Below are positions 10,591 to 22,553 of a stretch of 64,000 nt of DNA, piece after piece. The position numbers and the translations under genes were made by a program. The notes beneath the pieces were generated by a model. The model had not been told where the DNA came from. It did not search any database and saw only the letters and a program-made list of their open reading frames with translations. The stretch is from Ceriagrion tenellum (lineage: Eukaryota; Arthropoda; Insecta; Odonata; Coenagrionidae): positions 133,767,233 to 133,831,232 of the forward strand of contig OY720636.1 of assembly GCA_963169105.1 (NCBI GenBank), given 5' to 3'. Positions within the stretch are counted from its first letter, which is position 1. Every line of letters starts with the position of its first letter.

Positions 10591-13500
10591 TTAGTCCACA
10601 TGAGCCTTAATGTCATGAGTCATGTCAGATAAAGTCATGAGGCTCAATAATATTGGTGGGCCTGGAGGAGGAGGTGGCTGTGGTCCATCCACTTCGCTCA
10701 TCAGCAGAGCGGGAGGAGTTGGCAGTGAAGCAGATGTGGTCTCCATGGGAGACGCAGTTGTCTTTGATCCTTCACAGGTGTCTTTGCAGGTGTTGAGCAA
10801 TGATTCAGGAGCCGGCTGTGACTCTGGAGATGGTTGAGGTTGAAGTAGACTGGTCATAAATGGTGCTGCCAAGTTCAAGGTCATTGCTGTCAGAGAGTCT
10901 ATTTTGACGGCTGATGCTGTTGATATAGGCGGCGAAGGCAAGACCCTTGACTCTGTCCCTTCTACTTCAAGTTTAACCACTTCCTCTTTTTCCTGCGTCA
11001 ATTAATAAAGATCATTAATACAAAAGGCTCACAAGATGTCAATAGAAATCACTGAGCTCTACTTATTGGTAGCCCCATAAAGAAAATACCCTACTTCATG
11101 ATGGTACATATACTAAAAACAATTAAAGGAGGGCATTTCTATGTAAAAAGCCAATCATTAAAATTTGATGACTTCCTTTTTTGGCCAAGAAATTAACATA
11201 TATTGTACTTTCTAGCCTATTTCTATTCTCAGAATATGGCAAATGGGTAAAATTTTGTGATAATAATAATGAAGATGTGGTCTGCAAACCAGATACTATG
11301 ATACAATGGGGAGTGCTGATATACTTAAGCTAATGTATCCTCTCAACCACTTTAACGCCAGGAAAAATCTACAGGGGAGAAAGAAACTGGCAGCTTCACC
11401 GGCTAGAGGATTTATATAATATCAAGGAAGTCAGATTTCGGTTGCAGTTAAAGGCAGATGGTTCTTACTTTTTTGAAATTTTCATGTTTAAAGAAAATGA
11501 TTTTTCTCCCATTTTAATTCCCAGCTTTGTCCCAAAATGCTAGGCAATCAAAGGAGAAATGTTTGAAGAATTAAGGTACTCTGTTAAGATAAAGGGGCAA
11601 TATTTTTTTTTTACCATCCAGACAAAAATTTAGCTTAAAACTGAGGGTTAATGAAGGTGAGTATAAAAGAATAATAAAATTCAAAAATATGGGTTAGCAT
11701 AAAGAAAATGATATTCTGATTCCACTATCAGAGAGTATAGAAAGATTAGGTATAGCCATATTCATCAAACTCTTTGTATGATTCCTTTTATTGCCAACGA
11801 AAATGATTTCTACATTTTTTGGTCAGGGTGCCATGACATCGATGCCATAGGCATTGAAATCTAACGTGGCTTTAATGTGTGGAATCATAGAAATTGTTTC
11901 TTAATAAATGCTCAATCTGGTTAATCTCCTCTCAAGTTATGCCAAAATTTATCTTTATAATTGGATTGAGAATATCACATAGGCCTTTTTTATAGAAAAA
12001 ATTTTGCTTTGAGTACAAGGAAAGGCATTTCTTCAATGTCACTAACCTCCATGCCAAGTAACGTCTGGCATTTTATCCATTCCTCTTGCAGTTGAAGCAC
12101 ATTTTGTTCCAGCTGTACTACATACTTTATACATATGCGAAGCTTTTCTGCATATTCCCCTCGCAAGTTTTTCAAATCAACCTCATGATTCCTTGCCATT
12201 CGGCTAATGTACTCTTCATTATCCCGATTTATGTTTTTTACGCATTGCTGGAGCTCTGAAAAAATTAAATAATGGCGAAAATTAATACTTTTTGCAAACA
12301 GAGTTCATTTAATCTTAAGTCGCAAATGAACACTGTACTACAATTTAAGAATGGAGCGCCATGCAATAAAATACTACCAGTGTAATAATGAAAACGGCAT
12401 GATTTCCTTAATTAATCTTAGGCAAAGGATCACTTATTTTTTATTTCATGCCTCAACTGAAGTTTTTCAATGAAATTGTGAGTGATTGATGACATCCTTT
12501 CTATAATTTGTGAAACCTTGGGTACGAATCGCTTCACCTTAAAGCTAAACTCTAGCAAACAGATGTTTCAGGGGTTCTAATGGTATAAATATAAACCTAT
12601 ATTAAAAACACATGCTAGAAGACAACACCTGCATTAAGAGTAAGTCATTTGGTTGAAGACCCAAAACCTTTGAAGGAAGGTGACTTTTTCGAAGCATAAC
12701 CATAAGCAGTTTTGGGCTAAAACATTACTATTTTTTATGTTTTCGAGATATCAAAAATATATATGAAAATCTTATGAACCAGTCCACACAAATCCATCCC
12801 CTAAAAATTCCAAATGCAATGCCAAAAATGAGGATGGCTAATGGGAAATGAATATTAGTTCATTGGAACATCAAAATACTGCTGTATGTTTCTATCAGTG
12901 CAGTATATTAATTTGAACTTCTGAATATGCATTACACGTTCACTCACTACTCCACATTCAATTACCTGTCCACAATTCACATTCTCTCCTCCACATTCAC
13001 AACCAAATACCTGTCCGCGATGGATACTTGGAAGTTCTAACTGATACACTGCACAGATGGAAACAGACAGCATTGGCTCAGAAGGTGATTAAAAGTGGGA
13101 CACAAGAGGTAGAATCTTGTCCAAAGAGGAGGAGGATATCCTTCCTTGGTAGAATCTCTCTCAAGAAATTACAATATCTTCCAAAAGGAGAAGTCAGTGC
13201 TGCTTTCTACAATAGAAACACTCTGAGAAACATACTTGGGTTAAAATAGACAGAATAAAGACTCAAGAAAAAAGCAGAATTCATGAAGTCTGCTGCAATG
13301 AATGTAATAATATATCTCTCAGACGGATGAATTTACTTTTCAATATCACGGTTAGCGAACATGAAGACAGCTTCTGAATTAGGAAAAATGCCTCACCCTT
13401 CACAAAACATATGGTGACGCATAACCACCAGAGTGACTTTATCCCCAGAGTTATGCACCTTGCAAAGAAAGGGAGGCCCACCCCGTCACCACTTCCCTAT

Positions 13501-16500
13501 TCCTTTCCCGTAAAATAAATTTTTATATGGAAATTGCAGTACCTTCTTTTCATATTCTTGTGATGTTAAGTTCACAAAATACATTTTAATTGATATGGCA
13601 GAAGAATTATAACAAAGAAGCCTAAATATTGTAATCAAGAGCCAATTTCAATGCATGTTGTTACTTTGATCGCTGAACACAGATCTCCCACTCCAAAAAG
13701 ACTTGTATTCACATAAACAGTCAAATATTCAGGTGAGATAAGTTCTAAGGAAAAAAAAGTACTCACCATCCTCTGTGTATTTGGCTTCATGGCGAGGAGC
13801 CTCTTTTGATGATTTCCCCAGACTCCATAGCCGTGACTTATTAGGGAGCTTCCCGACGGATGAAGTGGGCGTAACAGATACCTCTGATCCGGCCATATAT
13901 TCATGAGGTCTGGCTGCAATATGAAATCAAAATTTATTAAAAACTTTCTTCCATGGTCAAAATGTCTGTATCATAAATCCATTTCAAACCATTTGACCAC
14001 AAACAACTCAATAACCTACTACAGATTTTTGCATGTATATGAACAAAGGTTCTTCTCTTTATTATTTTTGGGTTTTCAACATATGCGTTGGGTCCTGGAG
14101 GTGACAATGTTGCTGGAGTTCCAATGGGCATCTTTTAGGTGAAGGTCACCTTTGCTGGTTGGAATACCAAAACAAATTGTCATCTGCAAGACGCTATGCG
14201 TGCAGGGACAGAGATATAATGTATCCTGCAGTCAATTCAGTAGAGCCCTTATGCAAAATTGTATGCCGTATACATTGAGAATTTTAATTTTGCATAAAAG
14301 AACAAACACCATTACCAGCTGACTCTGCTGTTGAGGAAAATATAAGCAAAGAGAGCAGGAGCCAGGTTCCATTGGGAGCCTCACATCCATAGTCCCAGTC
14401 GCAGTAGTCAGAAATGAAACCCCAATCATTGCATATCTCCATGTTCAACTGTATAATTCATCACATGGGGTTCACTAACATTATACTTTTATTGCATGTT
14501 ATGGAAAAAAGTGTCATATATATACACCATGTGCAGTGTACATACAAATTTTAAACAGAACCCCACAACTATGTATTATATAATATAAACTTTGCTACAT
14601 AATATCCACAATGCTAGAACTTTCTAAACTATGATGCTTAAGTCCCATTTGAGATTTGTATACAAACAATGGGACACGCGGGCTGCACTCATTAGTCATT
14701 TTCCCGAGGCATGCAACACTTTTTACTCCATTAAATGCACTGTACAAATAAATGGTTGGCCGCATGCATGTTACGAGTGGGGCTGACATATAGTTGAGAC
14801 TTGAGATTACCACAACTCATTTGGCTGAGAAAATGTTACTGTGTCCCACTGACTCAGGTACCAAGAGTTCCACCTGCCCAATTCCTCATGATAAGAGACA
14901 CTTACATGGAGAATAGTGAATAATATCTGGCACCAATGATTGGGATTTTCCCACTGTAAGCTTCAAGCATGTAGTGATCAACAAGACAGTCTCCAAAATT
15001 CATTATCCTCTGTTTTATCAACACTTGGCCTTAAAGAAGAATAATTTAGGCCAAAGGCAAACAACAGAGCAAGGAATATCCAGCTAGAACTGGCATTTTG
15101 GTCTCTCACATGGATGGATATGTATGATGTAGAGGTAATCCTGCACCTCTCAAATTAGATGATGATCTGTGGTGATGCTTGTCTTGCCTAAGAAATAATT
15201 ACTCAAACACATTAGAATGAAGATATGGTTTCAGACATTGTTCCTTGTTGTGACTTTTACAAATCTTCTACAACTGAATACACTTACCATTACCACATGT
15301 CTGTAGAAAAAATGCATCAACCGATGATTACAGGCTCATCTTTCTACCTTTCTGTATAAACATTTATATGTGTGTGTATGTACATTTATAGAGGAAACTT
15401 ACAGGGGGGTAAAAAGACGGGAGTAAAAAGAAAGTCTTACTGAAAAACGTTTCGGGTGTTAGCCCTTCCTCAGTCACAGAGAGTTTCTCTAACAAGTATT
15501 TGATAAGTAAAAATAATTACCTAATGAATGATGAAGTAATGTGAGGATTAAGTTGGCTGGAAAGGTAGAAAGATGAGTGTGATAGGATTATTGGGCAAAT
15601 TTGGACTACCCCTGTCAGAAAGAGGAAGAGGTATTTAGCGTTTTGGATCAGCTGGATGAAACAATTGGTAGACTATCTGGTACTTGCGTACCAGGTACGT
15701 ACAAAAATTAATCATCATCATGGCAATGCCCACCTCATCTCCCCTGTGTATTACATATTGTATATAAGTAAGCGATTGTGATGATGAAAACTACTGCCAC
15801 AATTTCAACTCGTTTGATTCTTCGTTCCAACAAAGGAACGTAAGAATGACTGGATAAATGGAATCACAGTTTACACGATATTGCGATATTATACCCTCAT
15901 AGATAGGCGGTGACTTAAAAACGATTATCTGTGAGGAGAAGTTGTCAGTCAAAATCAATTTTGTAATCGGTTTTTTATTTATTGCTGCCAGATATCGGTA
16001 AAATTGGATGAAATGGGGAGTAGTGTAGAGGCTAGCAGACTGAAATAGATCAAAGGACAGTGGAAGAAACCGGTCACACGGACAGCGACTCATCTGCGAA
16101 ATTCAAAATGAGGGACTGTATCTTTTGTAAATTGGGTAATCAATAGTAGTGATATTTCAGGAGCAGTACATATCAACCATCGTTTTCTGCTTTCGTCCCA
16201 TTTACTGGAGATACAGGCTTCGCAGCCGTGGAGTCTCCGTGTCCTAAGGGGGGAATACGTGGGAAAAATCTCAGTGAGGACCTTCCTATCCGTACGATCA
16301 GCCTGACCAGCAGGTCGGGCACAGCCGGGAAAGGTAGGTTTCCGCCCTAGCCTACCCTGTAATCCCTAACGAGGGGACCCGCTCGGTATCCCCTGGAAGT
16401 GCAATGAGGCCTACACCTCTTTCCAGGTTCTCCGGGCGAGGCGACCTATTGGGACAAAACCAAGCACCACCCGGTAGTAAGAAGGAGGTTCTCAGTTACC

Positions 16501-16942
16501 CTCCCCTGCCGGGCGCCTCAGTTTTGCTGGTTACGGAGACTCCTTTCCCTACGCAAATACCTTTGGATATGTTTCGAATCCAAATTGATTCTAATCGATG
16601 AACCAATGAGTCTGTGTCCTGCTGGAAGAGAAAAAACCCCCCTTAAAACGAAGAGGTTACGCTACCCAAGCGTAGAACACCAACATTAATGATGAATATT
16701 ATTTTTAAGTACTTTCCTAGCTTGAAAGTCATCTACCGTAAGCTAAAAAAAAGGAAACCATTTAACATTACACCGATCCCTACAACCATGGAGGTAAATC
16801 GGGGTTAAAGTGGCATAGCTATTCTTCAAGACTCACCGACAACGTTGTTACTGTCGTTCGGCATCGGGTCTGTATCTCCAGCACCATAAATATCCGTATT
16901 ATCATCACCTCCTTGAACACACTTTCTTAAAGTATTTCCCAT
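10591..16942 (-). CDS. Predicted N-myristoylated coiled-coil protein, four exons (copy A)
   Basis: I assembled this from splice sites: exons 16837-16942, 13767-13913, 12047-12255 and 10591-10992, all with GT/AG borders and matching phases (1, 1, 0), giving 287 residues. Exon 1 starts MGNTLRKC: glycine 2 plus basic residues and cysteine 8 suggest myristoylation and palmitoylation, although position 6 is R instead of the preferred S/T. Exon 2 is basic and serine-rich (SVGKLPNKSRLWSLGK). Exon 3 is a charged coiled coil (ELQQCVKNINRDNEEYISRM onward, about residues 85-150). Exon 4 is an S/T/P-rich tail with GPQPPPPPGPP and ends DMTHDIKAHVD. I do not recognise the family; a membrane-anchored adaptor is an inference. 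A competing first exon (14316-14442, MEICNDWGF, also phase 1) cannot be excluded. Transcript data would decide. Confidence 0.62.
11000..12040 (-). other. Intron between exons 3 and 4 of the four-exon gene (copy A)
   Basis: GTTAGT donor at 12046 and TTGACGCAG acceptor at 10993. No repeat recognised inside. By eye it differs from unit B at about a dozen positions over roughly 1 kb, a useful neutral yardstick for the exons. Confidence 0.55.
13028..13249 (+). other. Open frame of unknown nature inside intron 2, opposite strand (copy A)
   Basis: Seventy-three codons, basic and hydrophilic (RWKQTALAQKVIKSGT, CPKRRRISFLGRISLKK), unlike the shadow frames around it. Unit B has a longer version (31821-32117, 98 codons) with a different N-terminal end, and C (59093-59323) matches A but keeps the C-terminal KKTE. 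It may be an exon of a nested gene or a retrocopied fragment. No family recognised. Confidence 0.3.
14443..15334. other. Part of intron 1 without recognisable content (copy A)
   Basis: AT-rich, with scattered short frames such as 14595-14813 on the minus strand. No repeat family, RNA gene or domain seen. Confidence 0.45.
15335..15577. mobile_element. Small 243-bp element with 18-bp terminal inverted repeats (copy A)
   Basis: Begins CTCATCTTTCTACCTTTC and ends with its exact reverse complement at 15560-15577. Inside is a hammerhead-like core on the minus strand (15430-15487). The left inner sequence, TTCTGTATAAACATTTAT followed by a TG run, is shared with the tail of the SINE-like sequence at 47121-47343. 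It could be a MITE or a small ribozyme-bearing retroelement. No coding capacity. Confidence 0.6.
15430..15487 (-). ncRNA. Hammerhead-like core in the 243-bp element (copy A)
   Basis: Minus-strand order: AGAAA, spacer, CTGAGGA, a stem-loop GGGCTAACACCC, GAAAC, a short loop to GTA, then TTTCT. CTGAGGA fits CUGANGA and GAAA is intact; AGAAA and TTTCT can pair as the outer stem I. The inner part of stem I pairs poorly, so this is a candidate only. Repeated at 34289-34346 and 61495-61552. Confidence 0.4.
15630..16150. repeat. Diverged ancient repeat, member 1 (copy A)
   Basis: Recognisably related to 17270-17860: GATCAGCTGGATGAAACAAT against TATCAGCTGAATGAAATAAT, CCCACCTCATCTCCCCTG against TCCACCTCATCTCTCCTG, and a shared tail ending in GGACTGTAT. 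The divergence is far larger than between units A, B and C, so this pair is much older than the block duplication. Confidence 0.7.
16190..16665 (+). repeat. GC-rich repeat-like block (copy A)
   Basis: Sharply more GC-rich than its surroundings, running from the GGAGATACAGGCTTCGCAGC start to TGTGTCCTGCTGG. A 65-codon plus frame (16404-16601) crosses it without a known domain. The composition suggests an inserted element such as a LINE 5' segment, but no family is recognised. Lies between the two diverged repeats, within the first intron of the gene model. Confidence 0.4.
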
Positions 16943-17269
16943 GTTCCTTTTTAATCGAAAGATCGGAAATGAATGCGGTTGCTAAGAATAAACGTTACCA
17001 AGGGCTCACCTCCTATTGTTGTCGAATCGTTCTCTTTAGTACAAAATACCGTATCCTTTGGTGTTATAGGAATAGTATTATCTTAAGATGATATGAATAT
17101 AGCAAGAATCTGAAATTGTAAGAGTTTTTTGTCGATGTCGTCGAGCATGAACTATTTGAAAGGAACGCGATGTAAAGAATGACGAAGATATGCGAGTGAA
17201 TTAAGTATGGAAAGAAGGGTGTGATAGAAAAAGTTTCGCTGGGTAAAATTCGACTAACTGTAACATAAG

Positions 17270-17860
17270 GAGGAAAATAGAGACTGTGTATTTTATCAGC
17301 TGAATGAAATAATTCGTAGACCACCTGAATCATGAGTACCAAGTAGTCTACCAAAGGTGCACAAGTTTTAATCCTCCCGAAAAACGTCCACCTCATCTCT
17401 CCTGAGTATTATGTATAAAACATAAACGATCGTGGTGAAGACGATTCCTGCAAAAATTTAAAATCTGTAGAGTTCTTAGTAGCAGTCAAGGAACACAAGA
17501 AGTGACTGGTGAAAAATAGGTACTGTTTTTCGCGATAAGGAAATATTTTACCGCCACGGATAGGCTGTGACGTTATAACGACTGTCTGTGAAGTGGAGTA
17601 ATCAGTGGAAATCGATTCTGTAGTCGTTTATTAATTGATATATTCAAGTTTTTTTTTCTATCAATTATTATTACATAAATTAGGGAGTATTATACATGCC
17701 GGAGGACAGTTTTGGAACAGAGGTGAGTGGAAGAAGATTGTCAAACTGACAGCGATTCCACAATTAAATGCCCCTTAACAATTAAATGCCCATTCCACAA
17801 TTAAATGGAGAGACTGTATATTGAGTAAATTTCAAATCTTATTATTACAGCCAGCTGTCT
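17270..17860. repeat. Diverged ancient repeat, member 2 (copy A)
   Basis: Partner of 15630-16150, same orientation, about 1.6 kb away, upstream of exon 1 of the minus-strand gene. It carries its own small internal duplication of CAATTAAATGCCC near 17759-17795. Confidence 0.7.
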
Positions 17861-19020
17861 GCAGAGACTATGGAATATATCGGTACCCCCTCGGAATATT
17901 TTTATATTTTACTGTGTAAACGAATGCATGCACGTTTTCATGACTGTTTCAAAATTGCACCGCATAAAACGGCAAATTGTATGATTATATCCGAACATCT
18001 AAACGGGAAATGGCACCTGCTCTTATTCCATTCATTTTTTCTTCATTCCGTAATTATTTCGTTGAAACAATAAAATGTATTATGTAATTCGCCCTTTAGT
18101 GAATAAGCTTGTGCGGAGATAAAGTCATGGAAAGTTCTTTTTTTCACATTTCACCCAAAAAATAGTATTTTCTTGCGTTTACTTGCGAATATATTTGCAT
18201 AAGATTGTGTTTTTAACTCAGCACTCTCGTTCGTTGCTACAGAAGGCCAAATCTTAATTTTGGGTCTTAAACCACTTTTCTTCGAACACGGCCCTTTTAA
18301 TCAATAATTATAATTAAGATTACATTTTAATTTGATTGATTGTACTGCCAAAATCTTTGCTATCTTTTTACCTGCTAATCGTGATCCCAAAAATAGGCCT
18401 CAGGATTTTTACCATTGATAATACCTGTGTTTGACGTGCGCGCAATGGAGTCAGTGTATACTCAAAATCAGGTTCCTCACGCACCGGAAAAGGGAATAGC
18501 CGGAAAGGAAATACATGCTGAATTGTTGAACACTGCCGATCATTCACACAAATGCATATTCCAAATAAGTCATCAAATCCCGCACTATATCATTTTCCTT
18601 ACTTTCGTGCATAACGGTTTACGCATCCATTTATTTAAGGTTTCAGGCAATACATTTGTCAAAGGTTCAGATAAGGAAAACCGTATAAATAGGTATCAAG
18701 TTCTGGGGAAAAAGAAGTAAGTAAGATATGGCAAGATGGTGTTTTCGATCAGCTGGTAGAAGTAAGACTTCCTGGGTAGGCACGGTCTTAAAATTTCTCT
18801 AAAATAAATATCGCCTAACCAGCTTCAATATTTTCCTCCGTACTGACCTATCATTGAAAACCTCTTTTGCCTAATACACCACCATAAATTACTTCATACT
18901 CGCCCTCCTGATTTTAAGACTCCTTATATTCCACCTCCTAAGAATTTCCTCAACCACAACTTTCTCGGCTTTCCTCTACCTCTCACACCATTCATTTCAT
19001 TTCACTCCACTCTGATATAT
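17861..19020. other. Unassigned region (copy A)
   Basis: Contains a 101-codon plus frame (18415-18720) with no recognisable domain; its unit B equivalent (36953-37258) is intact. About 270 bp of this region (18087-18355) is missing from unit B. No RNA gene seen. Confidence 0.4.
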
Positions 19021-19860
19021 ATCTGTTTCGTTATTCGACTCTCTTCCATTCTCTCAACATGGCCTTACTGACGAAGGACACTTCTTTCACATATGTCCAC
19101 TACTGGAGCATCTAAGCCACATTCATTTATTACCCACTCATTCGTCATTCTATCCAACCCACTCTTGCCGCCAACACTCCTCAGATAACTCATACCCACG
19201 GCGTATAGTTCACTGCTATGTCTATTCTGACAAACCCATGTTTCACTACCATGCAGAAACGTTGGGAGAAGTACCCCTTTGTACACGGCGGTTTTCGCCT
19301 CCTTTAACAGGCACTCATTCCTTGATATGCTCCACATGCTTCCCACCTCTTTCCTTCCAGAATTCGCACCTCTCTCTATCTCCTCATCGATGTCCCATCC
19401 GTCCGTCTTTCGCAAACATCTTACCCAAGTACAATAAATCATCCACTTGTTCAATAACTTCACCATTCGCCCTCATCATATAGTTATTCTCCCCATTCTC
19501 CTTATCACTAACTACTACTTTAGTCTTGGACGCATTTAACTTCAATACTAATCTCTCTGTTGGGTCACAAACCTTATCTACGAACTTTGGTAATCCCTGT
19601 TGCGTCTCTGAGATCAAAACAGCGTCATTCGCATATACTAGGACTCGAACGTTTACATTTCAAATCAAAATACCGTCGCTTTCTCTACATGCATCTCTAA
19701 AACATTTATCCATAAATACATTAAACTGTCGTAGTGACATTACGCAACCTAGCTTTACGCCCTGTTTTATTGCAAACCAATCACTCAGAAACCCGTTAAC
19801 TCTCACTCTTTCCTTAATATTATCATACACCTTAAGGGTGTTCATGATGGATTAGAGATG
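19021..19860 (-). pseudogene. RTE-like LINE reverse transcriptase C-terminal fragment (copy A)
   Basis: Minus-strand pieces read GVKLGCVMSLRQFNVFMDK, then VLVYANDAVLISETQ (the YADD catalytic motif changed to YAND), KLNASKTKVVVSDKENGE, DLLYLGKMFAKDGRMGHR, EEIERGANSGRKEVGSMW, and KTAVYKGVLLPTFLHGSETW. This order is typical of RTE-type RT and thumb. Frameshifts and the D-to-N change make it dead. In unit B the homology stops near 37690. Confidence 0.75.
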
Positions 19861-19886
19861 GCCATGGCCTCCAGGAGTTACTTAGG

Positions 19887-20098
19887 CCGTTTCCGAACTT
19901 GGCAAACGACTATTTAACTTCATATCAAGATATCTTGATTCCTAGGCAAGCAAAGTGAAATCCTTACTTGGCACTCTCGTAGCCCTTTAACGATGGAAGA
20001 GACATCCTGCGGCCTTCATCTCGTAAAAGATGCGAAAAGCGCCATCCATGTGTCCATAATTATTGTGGGTGATTGAAGTGGATTACTTCTTGAAAATG
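19887..20098 (+). repeat. Diverged relative of the 757-959 repeat
   Basis: Shares the order of blocks CCGTTTTCGAACTTGGCAAACG, a TCAAG.TATCT segment, GTGAAATCCT, GAAGAGACATC, with many substitutions. Shows that the inverted-repeat arms belong to an interspersed family. Confidence 0.6.
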
Positions 20099-20403
20099 CT
20101 TCCCAACCTTATACGACAAATTAAAAGAGAATATTATTTTTAAAATCTTATTGCTTATGAATAAAATAATTCTCATATACCGTAATATGGTGATTGACTA
20201 TTATGCTTCGATTACTTGGGGCTGCTAAAGTGGACGACATTTCGCTCACTGTATTTACCACAATCAACGTCTTTGTGCAAAAAAGGCTTCGTAATATTTT
20301 TTGCCTATATGAAAAAACATTATGCATATATTTTGCACATTATCCAACACATTATGCATATATATGTTTATGAACAAACATATTAATGCATTGAACTCTG
20401 AAC
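20099..20403. other. Unassigned AT-rich end of unit A with junction motif
   Basis: Ends with GTTTATGAACAAACATATTA from 20367, which also precedes the unit B/C border at 38400. This 38-bp stretch therefore belongs to the repeated block, and the real duplication breakpoint lies to its left, where A and B differ. Confidence 0.6.
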
Positions 20404-21160
20404 TAACTACCTATGATCTTCGACTGTCGACTGATAGATACGCGCGTTGTAGCTAGCATAATTAAGCTGAAAACAAATTATATTTACTCTAATGGTTTAT
20501 TGTCCCCCTACTTTGATGAATGCAGTGAAATCTCTCCAATGCTCAACGTTATTAACAATTATGATGTTCGTTAGTTAAAACTAATTCTGCCAATGAAATT
20601 ATGGCTGCCCGACAGTACTTTCATAATTCTTTCAAGGGGAATTGTTTTTTTCTTTCCAGAGCAAGGAAAGCAGAATTTGTAGGTTCAATGAAGTAAACAC
20701 AGATGGAACGTCCACAATGTATGGAATTATTCACAGAACTATTAGGTACCAGATCTTTAAGTATATTCACATTTGAAAAGCCTTCGAATTTAGCGAATTA
20801 ATCGATTTTTCCGCAAAAAATTAATAAACATCACACAAATACACGTAGTAATGATAAAATAGTATCCATTTGAAAGTTTCATCACTTCTATTTTCCATAC
20901 AAGCCCATATTATCACACCCCGAGTTCTAACTTAAAACCTAGCAAGCATAACAAGTCTGCTTTTTCATATACTTGGTGTCTTGACTAGGTATCAAGACAA
21001 TATGGCGTCAGCGGCCACTTGAATTGGACGTCATTTCCGCCCAATGCGTACTAGGTTTCCAGACAAGATTGTTCGATTTGCCAAGTCAGAAAACGGCCTT
21101 AAATGGAAACCAGCGTCTCTGGATCCTTCTTTCTCCCACAAAGACTCGTTAGGCGCTACG

Positions 21161-22553
21161 GCTGAGAGAAATCACTCCTAGGTGCGCCCCACGAATCTCT
21201 TTTCTCCCATTTTGAGGACAAAACCAAGTTAAAGGCTTGGGCCGTTTTCGAACTTGGCAAACGCATAGTTAACTGCCCATCAAGTTATCTAGATCCCCAG
21301 GCGGACGGAGTGAAATCCTCCCTGGGCACTTTCGTAGCCGTTATACGGTGGAAGAGACATCATGCGGCCATCATCTCATAAATCAAACGAAAGGCTGCAT
21401 CCGTGTTCATGTTGGTCGGTGATTCGAGTCAGTTACTTCTTGACACGGAGAAGGAACAGGAGGTTGATCGGAGTAGGGAAAATGGGTGGAAATAGACCCA
21501 GATGGTAAGCAAGGTATTTTGGCGGCAAGAGGTTTTCAACTTACCGATAGAGGCGCTGCAGATAGCGGCACTTCCATCATCCGAGCGTTTTCTCGTTCTT
21601 TTATGAAGTTAGCGTGGTGAAGAGCGGTTGTGAACTTGCTATTTTGGTGAATTAGACTGTGGACCGCTAGGAGTGTCGTGGACCGCTCGGAGCGATTACG
21701 GAACTTAGAATGGTCGTTGCATAACGTCGCAAACGGGACGTTACACACCACAAGTTAGGGACCCGGTCTTTCACAACGCCTAGTATTTTGGTAATATTAT
21801 TACGTGCTTTTATGCGCCAGTGGCTTAATATTTCGCATTCTAACATCAGAAGTTACTTGCAATTGCTACTCTGGAAGACTGTCATTTGAGGAATTTCAGT
21901 CAAAAATGTTTATTTTTGATAAATTACCCTCTGATCCTGCCAGCCTCTCAACAACATCATGCTCTTATTTGCACTTTAGCCTACATGTATGCGAATAACC
22001 TATGTCGTCGAAGCACCCTAATCACCCTAATACTACTTCTACTGCCTACATGTACGTTCCCAACATATTCAAGAGAGCATTGAGACAGAATAAGCAACCT
22101 CATGATCTTGTTTTTCATTTAACATCACGTGGAATGTTATGTTGGAAATAATAATGCTAACTTATTATGCCTAATCAAAGGTAAAATCATCAATTCCGTA
22201 GGAAGACACCTCGAATTAACCATCTGCCCGCCTCTATTCTCATTCATATGCTATGATCATGCATCGTCGTTTTTCCACATACAATGGCATCGGGTTAAAT
22301 GAAGTCAGAATGTTAAATACCACCATATATATAAAATTCTAAATTCTGATGATGTCTCTTCCACCGTATAACGGCTACGAAAGTGCCCAGGGAGGATTTC
22401 ACTCCGTCCGCCTGGGGATCTAGATAACTTGATGGGCAGTTAACTATGCGTTTGCCAAGTTCGAAAACGGCCCAAGCCTGTAACTTTGGTTTTGTCCTGA
22501 AAACGGAAAAAAAAGAGATTCGTGGGGCGCACCTGGGAGCGATTTCTCCCAGG
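21161..22553. repeat. Inverted-repeat pair with spacer (copy B)
   Basis: Arms 21161-21363 and 22349-22553 with the same spacer as in unit A. Only scattered substitutions. Confidence 0.75.

Noticed and set aside
10622..10837. Glycine-rich plus-strand frame
   Set aside because: Antisense of the proline-rich exon 4 of the gene.
16990..17030. Mini-intron upstream of exon 1 (GTGAGC to TTCTTAG)
   Set aside because: Only about 28 bp, too short for a spliceosomal intron.
18415..18720. 101-codon plus-strand frame as a gene
   Set aside because: No start context, domain or splice signals. It is preserved in B only as far as the whole block is preserved.
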